Positions 34,963-46,187 of a stretch of 64,000 nt of DNA are shown here, piece by piece. Below the pieces are notes generated by a model, which had not been told where the DNA came from, made no database searches, and worked only from the letters and a program-made list of their open reading frames with translations. The DNA is from Brachionus manjavacas (taxonomy: Eukaryota > Rotifera > Eurotatoria > Ploima > Brachionidae). Within the stretch, counting starts at the first letter, position 1. Every line of letters starts with the position of its first letter. The stretch covers positions 4,402,001 through 4,466,000 of the forward strand of contig JAHQIY010000003.1 in assembly GCA_019054805.1 (NCBI GenBank). Direction: 5' to 3'. The position numbers and the translations under genes are program-made.

Positions 34963-35174
34963 AAAAATCTTCACCAAATTTTAGTTTAAAAAAATAGAAA
35001 TTAAATAATTTAAAAAAGACAGAAATTTAAAAACACTATTTTATAATGCTATTTTAACTCTTATTCTTTTACACTATGATTAAGCTAAAAATTACAATTT
35101 AGATTTCATCATTCTATGCAAAATTCAAAAAAAAAATTTTAGTTGAAAAGCTAAAATTATATCGTGAAAGAGCA

Positions 35175-35327
35175 ATGACTGAAATTACTACTTCTCAAGA
35201 AACTTTGAATGTAGTAAAAACAGCACTAAGAAAACATGCAAACCCTGTACCGTGTGATTTATGTGGAGAATTAATGAAAAACATCAAGGGTGTAAAGTTG
35301 CATATGGCTAAAAAACATAAAAACTAA
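35175..35327 (+). CDS. Mini C2H2-finger ORF between direct repeats
   Basis: A 50-codon frame from ATG (MTEITTSQETLNVVK) encodes a single C2H2-like finger, CDLCGELMKNIKGVKLHM with a following His. The frame is open upstream to a TTTTAG at 35141, which looks like a splice acceptor, so this may be the last exon of a gene or element whose other exons are lost. It lies between two direct repeats. No family is recognised. Confidence 0.4.
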   Translation: MTEITTSQETLNVVKTALRKHANPVPCDLCGELMKNIKGVKLHMAKKHKN

Positions 35328-35528
35328 TAAAAAAAGGAATTGATATTTATCTTTTTTTTTATTTGCATTTAAAATTAAACTTTTATTCTAAAATTAATGT
35401 TCACAAAAAATAAAAACTGGACTCGAAAATTTTTTTAATTTTTTTATTTATCTATTTTGGTCACCAAATATGTGACCAGAGATTATGTGAACAAAATGTT
35501 CACATTTTGGACTAGACCCCATTTTTTT
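35328..35528. other. Palindromic spacer
   Basis: Adjacent palindromes GGTCACCAAATATGTGACC and GTGAACAAAATGTTCAC near 35459-35506 precede a TAGACCCC word. Similar GGTCACATAATAG-type words occur near 17212, hinting at a dispersed element end. Confidence 0.4.
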
Positions 35529-35746
35529 TATTTGGAAATTATAGTTAAACAAAGTAAAATAATTGACTAGTCAGCAATGTTAGAGGGGCAGTGAAAACGA
35601 ATATGAAACTTATGAAACCTTTGTTATTTGATTTTTAAAAAACTAGCAAAAATACTAAAAAAATATTCCTTTCCGGTCCATTTAGTATGTAAGCTAATTA
35701 AATACTGCTTTCTGATAAGTTGTTGTTTTAATTTATTTCCTCTTCA
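35529..35746 (+). repeat. Direct repeat, copy 2
   Basis: Second copy of 34725-34962, 218 bp. The two could be terminal repeats of a small retroelement-like unit or a local duplication. Confidence 0.9.
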
Positions 35747-36340
35747 TTGCTATTAAAAAATTATTTATGAAGAATGTGAGCCTATTAAATTACATAAAAC
35801 TTTCTCGATTAATACATAAAATTCTGTTTGCTTTTACTTTTTAGTTTTTTTGTCAAATAAAATTTTTATAGCGTTCTTTTTAATGCTGTATAATGATGGC
35901 TATACTATTTTTATCATATTTTTATACACAGCCAGTGACGGTGAAGAATTTGGCAAAAGTTATAATTCTTATTTCATTACTTGAGGAATTGAAGCTGTAG
36001 AAATTACAGAATGGATTTACAAACAGAAAAGAATAATTCAAGCATTAATTAAAGCTAAAAAAAAATTTTAAATTATAAAAAAATTAATTTATAAACTTCA
36101 GATTTAAATTAAAAAATTTCTAAATGTGTCTTTTTTGTCTTTCTATTATTATTTTCACTCTTCACCGCCTTGAACAATTAAAAAACAATTACATTTATAA
36201 ATTGAAAATTTATTTAAAAGTAAAACTAAAAAATACAATAGTTTAAATAAAATTTTTTTCAAAAATGACAATCGGTAAAATTAATCACTTTTTAATTAAA
36301 AAAAATCAAGACAACTTAAAATAAAAATATTTTCTAACAA
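35747..36340. other. Spacer
   Basis: AT-rich. A plus-strand stretch near 35990-36071 stays open (EAVEITEWIYKQKRIIQALI) to a stop and may be a decayed exon; not called as a gene. Confidence 0.35.
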
Positions 36341-37140
36341 TTAAAAGTGGGTCTGATTGTAGAAATTTTCTGATATGTACTTTTTTTTAGGATGATTTGT
36401 AACAATTGGATTTCTGTTACCTTTTTGCTTAGACTTTGGGCTTTGTTTGATATTCGGAGGAGACAACGATGAATTGGAAACGAATGAACTCGAGCTCAGA
36501 CTTGAATTTTCCGATTTGGGCTCAATTTCAAATCCATTCGGAAATGTTCTCCTATCACCCAAGCAAAATGTACACACTGTTATATTTGACGACTTATCAA
36601 CCAACCTTGAAAATTTAAAATCGTTAATAAACTAACAAAAAAAAATCTATTTTTTATTTACTTTTGTTTGTAATAACAAGGATTCTCGGCATAATCCTCT
36701 GGCATTACTAGGACCGAATGCAAATGGTTTATATAACTTCCAGCAAGACGAAGTATTTCTATTTTGGACAATTTTCGGTCAACTGGCTCAGTTGGAATTA
36801 GGCCTCTTAATTGTAAGAATGCCGAATTGACCGAATGGGTCCGGTCTCTTTCGCGCTGGTTGGCCACTTGGCGCTGTTTGGGCGAAAATTTCCGCGGCTT
36901 CGATTTCGAGCTCGAATTAGAAGAAGTGGAGCTGAACGAATTGTTGGAGCCGGGACTGATCTCAAAAGAACTCTTGACTTTCCTGGAATTGGTCTTGGCT
37001 TTCGACTGACTATTTGACATTAAATTATTAGACTGCGATGCCATGTCGTATTGATGAGGGTAGTATTGGTGAACATAGTGTCCTTGGTTGTACACCTGTC
37101 CGTACTCATTCGGATTTATCCATTGAAAATTTTCGAACAT
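36341..37140 (-). CDS. SCX/TCF15: Scleraxis/paraxis-like bHLH transcription factor (two exons)
   Basis: The gene encodes a 247-residue nuclear bHLH factor; this family dimerises with E-proteins and binds E-boxes in mesodermal development. Exon 1 is 36662-37140 with ATG at 37138-37140, the intron is 36606-36661 (56 bp), and exon 2 is 36341-36605, in frame. The bHLH domain lies at about residues 89-141: basic region [19 protein letters not shown], then [20 protein letters not shown]. [20 protein letters not shown] is characteristic of the scleraxis/TCF15 subfamily. Exon 2 begins with a CTFCLGDRR motif, matching the conserved tail after the bHLH in scleraxis proteins. The rest is Ser/Asn-rich. 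Whether it is closer to scleraxis or paraxis cannot be decided by eye. Confidence 0.9.
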
Positions 37141-38385
37141 TTTTCTTCCAATCTGCTAAAATGAAGTTGATTTGATTCTTTTTTTGATAGAGAGAATGTT
37201 TTTCGGTATCTGTTATGATAGATTGAGAGATGATAGTCACTGACTGGTTTAAAAGAAACACACGATTTTATTGAAATTTAAGTTTTTTATTGCTCAAAAA
37301 AATTTTTAGTGAGTCGCAGCAAGCGAATTTATCTTTGACCAAAAGGCGTAATTTGATCGAGATAAAGTAATGCTTATTAAATTTGCATTTAGGGGAAATA
37401 AGAGTTGTAAATTAATTCAAAACGAAATAATATACCGATTGTTGTATCTATTGTATCCAGTAAGATAATCTAATAGAACTAAATGTTGTTGTTTGGATTC
37501 GTTTTGGATTGATTTTCTAATTTTGTGAATAGATTGAATTTTTTCTAATTAATTTATTTTTTAAAAGAGAAGATAGTTTGGTAAGACTAGAGCTCGCTTA
37601 TAAGCATTTTGTTTACTCAAAGAGAGATCAATTGGAATTTTAACTAAAGATACTCAAGAAGATAAAACAAAATTTGCAAATGTGTTTTTTTAGTTTAGAT
37701 TTTTAATTAAAATTTCAAATTGTTCAATTAAAGCTTGTTTATTTTGTTTTCAAATAGCTTTTCGGAAAGTGATGTTATGACATGTAATTTTATACTTCTA
37801 TACTTCTAGCTAAGTAAAGCACGGTCTAGTCGGAATTGTTAGCGAAACTAATTCAAGTAGAAAAGGGAAATGCGCACTCGCTTCCATCAAAGTTCCATTT
37901 TGATCCATTCTTCTCAATTTTTTAATCAATTTACTTTCAAAGTCTGAATCGCTTTATTCATCTCTGTTTAGATCAATGAATTATTTTTGAAGCTCTTTTA
38001 AATTTAACTAACAAAAAATATAAAAAAAAATTTTTTTATTATTTTTATTTATTTTAATTTAAACCTAAGCCTGCATTTTCGACATTGATATGTAATGTGA
38101 ATACTTGGTACATAAATTACATCTCAAATATAAAAAAGTGAAATATAAATTCTTAAAAATTGTAATTGAAATATATTTTTATTGCATTTTGATGTACAAA
38201 TTTTAAAAAAATTAGACAAAATATTTAATTTAGTTAATGCTTTTTTCAATAAATGAACTAAGTTTTTACATTGTCCATTGGTAAAGTTTGTAAATGATCA
38301 AAGGACTGGTCAAGACAATATGATTTTGTTGAGTTTTTAAAGAAAAAAAACATATTAAATACCATTTTTTCTAAAAAAAATTTCA
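37141..38385. other. Upstream region of bHLH gene
   Basis: Noncoding as far as I can see. Presumably contains the bHLH promoter and enhancers; no clear TATA box. Confidence 0.45.
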
Positions 38386-38635
38386 TTTAAAAAATCCATA
38401 TTTGATACCAGTAAAGTAGTTGCTTCCAAATTCATGGCCGTTAATCTTGACCTATGTGCTCTGTAAATGTAACCAGATTTAGAATTTATTCTGTGATTCT
38501 TTCAACTGGTCCAGATGAACCAGGTATTGATAAAATTTTTTGTGCAAGTCTTTGACTTAAAAAAAAATGTTAAGTCAAGTTATAACTTTGACTTAAATTC
38601 TAGTGACTTAGACTTAAAACTGTGACTTATAAGTT
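38386..38635 (-). pseudogene. Internally deleted hAT derivative
   Basis: Positions 38393-38550 closely match the 3' end of the hAT transposase gene at 5665-5820 (hATC region), with stops. They pass directly into a stretch of AAGTC/GACTT motifs (38555-38630) matching the right terminal region of the same element (GTGACTTAGACTTAAAACTG, as near 10150). Almost 4 kb of the parent element is therefore missing between them. The far left end is not recognisable. Confidence 0.8.
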
Positions 38636-38699
38636 TCCAATAAAATTTAGATAGTTCAAAGGAACGCGACCAATTTAGTTCCAAATTTGCAAAGTCTAT

Positions 38700-38960
38700 T
38701 TTATTGATCCTAGAACAAGAAAACTTTACAGTGATTTGATTCAAATGTTTAAGAATGTAAAAAATATTGAAATAGTTAACTTGGGCAACGAGATCAATTA
38801 AGATCTCAACACAATGCCTGATGGCAAAAAATGTGATGGAGAAGAAAAAACAGGAACCTGGTCCGCGAACAGAGAAAAAATGTCTTCCTAGATATAGCTT
38901 TTTTAAGTAAAAGAGTTGAGAATATGTGGAACAAATTATCAGATGAAAAATAAATGAAGT
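38700..38960 (+). pseudogene. CR1/Jockey-type ORF2 C-terminal remnant
   Basis: Broken frames read RKLYSDLIQMFKNVKNIEIV and, later, AFLSKRVENMWNKLSDE. These correspond to the RGDLIQ-FKI and FFS-RVVN-WN-LP blocks at the end of LINE-like ORF2. Stops and frameshifts are present. Confidence 0.55.
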
Positions 38961-39428
38961 GTCTTGAAAATATTGAAGAATTTACCTAAAACACAGAGTT
39001 CAATTATAGAACACCGAACATTTAGTCAAAAAAATATGAGACAATAAAATATATAAAGTTATTTGAATTTAAGTAAAAAATAATTTATTTTCTTCAGATA
39101 TTAAATAGGTTTTTTCTTTTTCTTTAAATTTAAATTTTACATTGTTTGTATAAAAACATTAGTTTTTCCAAAATAAAAAAATATAAAAAAATAAACAAGC
39201 TAGAAATTAATGACCAATTAGAATTATTTTTTTCTTAATTATTTATCTTAAAATATTTTCTTAATTTTAATTTGCTTGGTTAATTATTGAAGGCAAATTT
39301 AAAAAAAATCTGAAAAATGTTTTCGTGAGCACATCAAGGGTAAAAAAATAAGATGAAAAAAATTTAATGAATTGGGTAATGTCTTTCCAATCTAGAAGAA
39401 TTCGTAAAGGTCGTCAGAAGGACCATTG
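38961..39428. other. Spacer
   Basis: No feature apart from the left copy of the 8-bp repeat GACCATTG at 39421-39428. Confidence 0.4.
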
Positions 39429-39505
39429 GAGACTTGTCACGTGTACGGACTTTAGTTCATCAGTTTTTGTCCAGGTAAAACAAGTCCATAGACGTGACAA
39501 GTCCC
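39429..39505. mobile_element. 77-bp MITE with 8-bp target duplication
   Basis: The direct repeat GACCATTG (39421-39428, 39506-39513) flanks a 77-bp unit. Its ends are inverted repeats of about 24 bases with three mismatches, core GACTTGTCACGT. The 8-bp duplication suggests hAT mobilisation. The whole unit can fold as a hairpin with a loop of about 29 bases. Confidence 0.8.
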
Positions 39506-39513
39506 GACCATTG

Positions 39514-40505
39514 AAGAAGTGAAAGAAATTTTCATGTTTTCTTTTCTATTCCAAGTGATTGATCGGTTTTTCAAAGATTATTATTTAAATTGATTTAAAT
39601 TAATTTAAATTATTATTTTTTGTAATTTTTTTTCTTTAATTCATGGTTAATGATCGACTAGTTTGTGTTTTTAAGCCATTCTCTCCATACTAACATTTCC
39701 AGTAAGTTCAATTCCTGCTATTGGGTTTTTTCAGGACTTTCAAAACATTCTCTTGCTTTCACTCGTATCATAAAGACAAGATCTGGTCGATTTCTTCATA
39801 CCATTATTTTTTACAACTTGATACCATTTGTTGCTCTCTCTGTAATGTGTCTGATGTTGCCATTTCCGTTTTTATTAGAATATTTTTTTTTATTGGAGTA
39901 AAAAAATATTTAGTACACTTTAATCACTAACACAGTTGCATATAAAATCTATTTCAAAAATTTTGAAAACAGATATAAGATGAATAATTAAGAGATGTTA
40001 GATGAAAATTAAGATTTGGAAAAAGATTATGAAGCAATAAAATACATCAAAGCTTTTTTTTTTTAAAGGCGACGACAAACTAGAAATTTTTGAAGTAAAA
40101 AATATAAAAATATGAAAACCTATTAAGTTTTAAAATCAAGGATGATTTTTTAATTTGTGTTGTTTTTTTAAAAGACGAAAACAGATAGAAAAATTGGAAC
40201 GATGGCTTTTGACGAATAAAAAAAAATATAGAATAAAGGAAAACTTTATAGAATAAGAAAATAAAATTTAGCATAAATATATTCATTTATTTTTAAGTAA
40301 AGCATCTGCAACTGTAGTATAAAAAACTTGCAGTATAGTTTTGCAATATTTTTCTCTCTAAATGATGAAAGGCCAACAAAATTTGTACTTAGGCCTCGGT
40401 CAGGAAAAAAAAAACACCTAGTAGTTTTCGTCAGAATTTTGTGAGCAAACCCGATGTTATTCAGACACAGGTTGATGTATTGAAACCACAAATAAATGAT
40501 TTGAG
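39514..40505. other. Spacer
   Basis: No convincing gene. The frames at 39665-39901 start with GTG or show no coding character; those at 40246-40632 minus have no recognisable family. Confidence 0.4.
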
Positions 40506-40636
40506 CCTCAGTTGGTTCTTGTTGAGCCATAGATTGATGTTGTGGACCCCAAGCGAGTGTTGAAAATGAGAGTAAAGAAAAATGAGGTGGTTGATTTAAA
40601 TAAACCAGCAAAAAGGGAACCAGGTCGTCCACCTAA
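40506..40636 (+). pseudogene. Exon-like fragment with AT-hook motif
   Basis: After an in-frame TAG the frame reads DVVDPKRVLKMRVKKNEVVD and REPGRPPK, followed directly by GTAAGA, a good splice donor. GRPPK is an AT-hook-like core. Acidic or basic tails of this type occur both in chromatin proteins and in retroelement polyproteins. Partner exons are not found. Confidence 0.3.
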
Positions 40637-40773
40637 GGTAAGAACCGCTTTAGAATTTGATTGATTTTTTTATTCTCTTGTTTTTATTTTTTTTTTCTTG
40701 AATGTATGAAAGTATTCAGAGAGAATTATTATTATTCTAAAGTTCAAATTTAATTGAATTCTTTTGCTATAAT

Positions 40774-40798
40774 CAGAATTGTTTAAAAGCCACAAGTC
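40774..40798. mobile_element. hAT-type left terminus interrupted by nested MITE
   Basis: CAGAATTGTTTAAAAGCCAC resembles the terminus of the intact hAT element at 4293. Its AAGTC-rich subterminal part resumes at 41601 after the nested insertion. The opposite end of this element was not found. Confidence 0.6.
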
Positions 40799-41600
40799 TT
40801 GTGTTGGCAATCGACTCAAATCGATTGACAAATTTATTAAATCGATTATTTTTTTTTAGTCGATTATTAAATCGATTAATTTTTTTTAGTCATCTATTAA
40901 ATCGATTTAAAAATCGATTGATTTTTTCTAATTGACTTTAAAGATTCTAATATATCTCGAAATGAAAAATTAGGAATTAGCAATAAATGTTTTTTTTTAA
41001 ATAAAAGTTTTTAAATAGATTTCATTTTTAAATTAACTTATTTCTGCCACAGGCTATATAGTCTTTGAAAGAAGAAATTAATTAAATCCACTAAAAATTC
41101 ACAAAATGATGGTTGTTTCAGAAAATTTATAAAAAATTAAATTTGAAGTTTTTTTAAAATATTTTAGATCGTTTCAAGTTATTTATTTTTAAAATTTTAA
41201 TCTTTTTTTATTACGATTAAAATTTTTTTAAAAGTAAATCGTTAAATTGTAATTTTTGCTTTAAATTTAAAATTTTAAATCAATTTAAATATCTTAATTT
41301 AAAAAAAAACATTTATTGCTTATTACTAATTTTTCATTTCGAGATATATTAGAAACTTTTTAGTCAATTAAAAAATATCAATCGATTTTTAAATCGATTT
41401 AATAGTCGACTAAAAATAATTAATCGATTTAATAATCGACTAAAAATAATTAATCGATTTAATAATCGACTAAAAATAATTAATCGATTTAATAATCGAC
41501 TAAAAATAATTAATCGATTTAATAATCGACTAAAAATAATTTGTCGATTAAAAGTTAGTCGATTTTTGAATCGATTATTGATAATCGATTTCCAACACTA
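40799..41600. mobile_element. 802-bp hAT MITE inserted in another hAT end
   Basis: Ends TTGTGTTGGCAATCGA and, reversed, TAGTGTTGGAAATCGA are terminal inverted repeats, flanked by the exact 8-bp duplication CACAAGTC (40791-40798 and 41601-41608). The interior is made largely of ATCGATTT/AAATCGAT words in opposite orientations in the two halves, and lacks coding capacity. The insertion site lies within the AAGTC-rich end of an older hAT relative. Confidence 0.88.
41397..41541. repeat. 30-bp tandem repeat array in MITE
   Basis: About five copies of a 30-bp unit containing TCGACTAAAAATAATTAATC run head to tail. The mirrored half of the MITE (40840-40920) carries only a few related units. Confidence 0.88.
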
Positions 41601-41608
41601 CACAAGTC

Positions 41609-43399
41609 TCAAGTCAAGTCCAAGTCCGGACTTTTTTTTATTTTTTTTTCTCAAAAGTCCGACTTTTCACTTTAAAAAAAAAATTTTAAAGTCTTGACTT
41701 GGAATTTTAAAAAAAAAAAGAAAAAAAATAAATTTTTCAGATAAATTTTTTTATTCGTAAAAAGCTTTTTCCCTAAAAATTGTTCTAAATTTGTTTGAAA
41801 AAATTCTATTTCAATTTTATAACTAATTAAAAACAGATTTAGATTCATTTTTAAAATTTGAAAATTTCAATTTAGAAGAAAATCAAATGGAACAAGGCAA
41901 ATTATTTCTATCAAACAAATCTATTATTATGTACAATCAAAATAATTTTTTTATTTGAAAAAATTAGATTTAAGTTTTTTATTTATAACTGTTATTGCGT
42001 CTCAAATTCTATGCAAATAAAATAGAATAATTTAAAATAAAAAAATAAAAAAATAATTTTTACTTGATTTTTTAGTAAAAAGTTAAGTTTAATTTCATAT
42101 TTAAATTTTAAAAATTTTTGTAATTTAGTGAACACAACGTTACTTAAAATATACAAGATAATTCATTTTGATTTATAATTTTGAAAAAAAAATAAAAAAA
42201 TTTAAACTACCGCTATTTTATTTAGGTTATCTAAAATTATTTTTTTTTTTATTTTAGTATAAAAGCTTCCTAAAGAGTTTATTTGAAAGATTTAGAAAAA
42301 ATTAAAATATAAACAGTTTAGATAAAGAGCGGCGTTTTGTGTTCAGATTTTGAAATTTTGTAGCTAAAGTAAAATAATGGGATATTGGATCTGAACAAGT
42401 TTGGTTATATTTAAATTAAGGGAAAAATTATTTAATTATTGATGAATTTCCTAAATAAATGGAGAAGATTTCCCATTTCCCTTCGGTCCAATTTAACATA
42501 TTTAAGATAAAAGATAAATTATTTACAGTCAATTTAGCTTTTCGTCAACATCTGTTATTTTTTTATTTAAAAATTGAGCAATAATATCTTCATTCTGTGT
42601 ATATTGTTCTTCAAAAGCTTATAATTGAAAATTTAATTAAGATGCATCATGTCATACTTTAAATTTGGTTATTAAATAAATAAATAAAAATTATCATTAG
42701 CTTGGAAATAAAATATATCATTTCTAAAACAAAAAGGAAAGTTCTGCAGAAAATATCTAATTTTTTTGGATATTTAAGATATTTATCGAATGGGTATTGC
42801 GGTAAAAATAAAATGAAATATCGTTAGGTGAAATATTAATGATTTTTTAATATTCAAGACTTATAAAATTAATTGATAGGTATCTAAAATTATTCGTTTT
42901 GTCGATTGGCTAGAAGCAAAATTTATTTTATTAATTAAGAATTAATAAATTTCATTATTCTCCAATTATTTTGAAAAAAGTAATACAGTTGGTTAGAAAA
43001 AGTAATGAATCAAAATAGAAAAAAAGAAAATCAATTGTTGTTTATGAATTCTTGTGATAAAAACAATATCTAAAGTACGAAACTTATTTGCGGAAAGGTG
43101 GTAAAAAATGATGCTGGATTGAGAAAATAGTTTAAACAACTAAAAATATATATTCAAATTTAAAAACTAAATGTAAAAATAGTCTAAATTGGCACTGGAG
43201 TGAAGTTTCGACCTGAGTTAAAACCGAAATTGAATAAACTAAAAAATAATTATATATTAATTCAATACTAACCCAATTTTTATTCAATAAAATAAAATGA
43301 ATTTGAATTGGCTTAATTTTTTTTCGCTTATTCTTTCTGAAATTTTCATGCCTCAATTATAATCTTTAAAGAAAATTATTGAACATAGAATTGAATTTC
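41609..43399. other. Gene-free AT-rich stretch
   Basis: The first 100 bases continue the AAGTC-rich hAT end. The rest shows no gene, RNA or clear repeat. Confidence 0.45.
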
Positions 43400-43447
43400 T
43401 GAAGGAGCCCTAGCTCGGTACAGAAAACAAATAAATAAATAATAATA
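43400..43447 (+). mobile_element. Isolated retrotransposon 3' tail
   Basis: CTGAAGGAGCCCTAGCTCGG followed by TACAGAAAACAAATAAATAA is the 3' terminus of the non-LTR family represented at 50311-52313. Only the last 50 or so bases are present. Confidence 0.75.
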
Positions 43448-43849
43448 GAATTGAATTATTTAACTATTGTAAAAAAAAATTACTTAATCTTTAATCGTAT
43501 TATAAGCATTTCGAAGCGTCTAACTTTTGACATACTTAACAAGTATAATCATCATTGTGCATCAACTGACAAGCTGATGAATAAGTGATTATTCAAGGTA
43601 ACATATCCCCTCTTTAAGAATTCATTGTCCTCGATGAACTCAATTTTTAGAACTTGGGATGAAAAGAAAAATATAGAAAAAAAATAAAACAATTTAATGA
43701 TTGTTAAGATTATATTTTGATAATAATTTTCTTCCCAAAAAAATACTTTGATTTAATTCGAACATTTTATCTTGTATACTATATTATAATTAATAAATTT
43801 TTAAATAAAATATTTACTTTTCTAAAGAACTGTTGAGATTATTTTGAGA

Positions 43850-44395
43850 AAAAAGACTAGTAAAAACCCAAAAAATTGACTAAGCTTTTTTCTTTTCTTC
43901 TTTTTGCATTGATTAATTTCTAGCATATTATTGAATTTTGCCAGATCAGATATAGTTGTTTCAGATAATTTATTAAATGTTACAAATTCGTTCTCAATTT
44001 CAGGAGTTTCATTTTCATCTTTCTTAAATAAAATAAATGGTAAGTTAAATTTTTTAAGAGTCAAAATAACTTACATTCAGCCATTCAAAAGTAATTTGAT
44101 TTATTCGAAATCTCAGTCTGTTTTCTTCTTTTAATAATTGATTTCTTTCAAATTGTCTAAATTTAGCTTTAAGATCTTTCTTTGTCACAACATTTTTAAG
44201 TACAGTTAGTATCTTTTTTACATCTCTCTTTATTTCTTCTTGTTTTCTTCAACAAAACTCTGAGTCGATTCAAGGGATTTTTGAATTTTCGGCATCAAAT
44301 TCCCCCATTGCTCTATTAGCTGAAGTTTCTCCTTCTGCTATTTTCTCACAGGATTCGTCGAAAATTTTCATCCTGGTCAAAATCGGTCATGTTTA
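43850..44395 (-). pseudogene. Broken coiled-coil gene of unknown family
   Basis: Starting at an ATG near 44391 (MTDFDQDEN), coding-like sequence continues in three frames: KIFDESCEKIAEG, then LIEQWGNLMPKIQKSLES, then KRDVKKILTVLKNVVTKKDL to ITFEWLN. A GT-AG intron (about 44008-44075) leads to KDENETPEIENEFVTFNKLS and a Lys-rich end. Frame changes and stops indicate a pseudogene, or sequence errors in a real gene. The content is Lys/Glu-rich and probably coiled-coil. No family recognised. Confidence 0.35.
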
Positions 44396-44572
44396 TATCT
44401 AGAAAAAAAATATTTCTATCAAATTTTGTTGTATTTGATTGCTAAAATAACTTTTTTTTTCTTTTTATAACATCAAAATTTCAAACAAAATATTCACTAA
44501 AAAATTTTATTTTTTTTGTTTTTTAAATTACAGTCGAGTCTTGTTATAACGATGCTGATTTATTTTTTATTT

Positions 44573-45720
44573 TATTTATTTATTTGTTTTCTGTACCGAG
44601 CTAGGGCTCCTTCAGAATAAAATAAAAAAAAATATCGACACACAATAAAAAATAAAATTAAAGTTAATAAAATGAGATAAAAAAATATCAAAATAAAGTA
44701 AACAAGCTAAAAAAATGAAAGTTAAGAAGACATTTATTGATATAGATTGTTACATGTGGCAAATGTTTACATAGTTCAGGTTTCAGGAAAAAAAGGAGAA
44801 AATAGTAAGGTAGCAATTACACAATGGAGTTGGGTATTCAATATATCTTGATTCGAAACCTTGGTTTTATTCATTTACCAGTCTGACAACTAATGCAATA
44901 AAATGACTCAGTCTTGTCCCAACAAATCTCTCACTCAACTCAAAAAGCCGATTCGAGACTGTTAGTAATTTGAGTTTATTAAAAGCTTCATGATGCACAA
45001 CGTTGGAAGGGGGTATCATATTTTAACTTAAGGATAGATCTTACTGCTGTATTCTGAATTGCTTGTAGTTTTTTGATATTATTTTCTGAAAATGAATTCA
45101 AGCAAGGAAAGAATAGTCTAAAATTGATTTATATAAATTTCCTAAAGTGTTTTGAGTAAGACCCCATTTTTTGTTTGACAATATCTTTAGCCTTTTATTA
45201 CAGCGTTCTTTAATTTCGTCTACAGGTATATTAAAATTTAACTTAGAATCAAAATTAATACCAAGAAACTTGATTTCTTTTTGGCTCATTATTCTGTTAC
45301 CATTAATTTTTAGGTTTACATAATCACTCTCTTTTTTGTTTCCTAGAGAAGACTGCTGAACACGACTTTTCAACTGATATCTTCATTTTCTATTTAATAA
45401 GCCATTATTCTAGTTCGTTGGTGTATTTATTTATCTTATTTTCTAGGTTCCCCTTTTTATTTTGAAGAATGTAACTAGATCATCTGTGAAAAGCAGAGAG
45501 TATTCATTATTTGTTTTGTTTATTTTGGGGATGTCATTAATATTTATACTAAATAAAAGAGGACTAATTACTGAGCCTTGAGGAACACCTGCAGTTATTT
45601 GATATTCGTCGCTCAAGTGGTCATTCACATTTATTCTAAATGTCCTTCTATCTAAAAAGGATCTAATTCAGTTAGTCAAGTAATGAGGTGGACCCAAGTA
45701 ACCCTTTTTGCAAGAATTTT
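44573..45720 (-). mobile_element. Non-LTR retrotransposon, 5'-truncated copy
   Basis: Plus-strand TTTATTTATTTATTTGTTTT at 44573 is the complement of the family 3' tail. Upstream on the minus strand lie the C-terminal half of the reverse transcriptase in broken frames: ITAGVPQGSVISPLLFSI, then EYSLLFTDDLVTF (the FADD box has changed to FTDD), KFLGINFDSKLNF and KKWGLTQNTLGNLYKS. It is clearly the same family as the plus-strand copy at 50311-52313. Homology ends near 45720. Confidence 0.88.
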
Positions 45721-46187
45721 TCAATAAGTTAGCGATTTTGCCTTATCGATTTTAACACCTAAAAATTGGTTAAATCTCAGGATAAGGTATCGATATTAAT
45801 TATCGCTAATAATTCGATTTTTATTATTATTATTATAACAATGTTTAAAATCGCTTATTTATCGATTTTAATTATTATTATTTTAGCAATATTTAATATC
45901 GATAATTAATCGATAGTATAAAGAAATTTATTTTTTTTAAATAAAACAATATAAAATGAAATATTTGGATTTTTATGAATAAAATTTATTAGTAATGGAA
46001 TTTACAGTATAAAATATTTTAGAAAAAAACAATATTAGACAAAAATTTAATATATAAATTTAACAAAAAAAAAGGTTTTAATTTCCTAAAGACCTTAACT
46101 AAATACTTATATTTCTTACAAAAAATTATTCTTTTAAATTAACAAAAAAATTTAATTTTAAATAGCACAATCTAATTAGTTTTTCAT
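45721..46187. other. ATCGATTT-rich spacer
   Basis: Between 45730 and 45915 TATCGAT/ATCGATTT words occur in both orientations with (ATT)n runs, resembling the word content of the MITE at 40799 but without recognisable ends. Confidence 0.4.

Noticed and set aside
40246..40632. 128-codon minus-strand frame
   Set aside because: No recognisable family, and the plus strand shows an exon-like fragment over part of it; cannot be supported.
41397..41541. CRISPR-like or satellite array
   Set aside because: The 30-bp units abut without unique spacers and lie inside a MITE in a eukaryotic genome.
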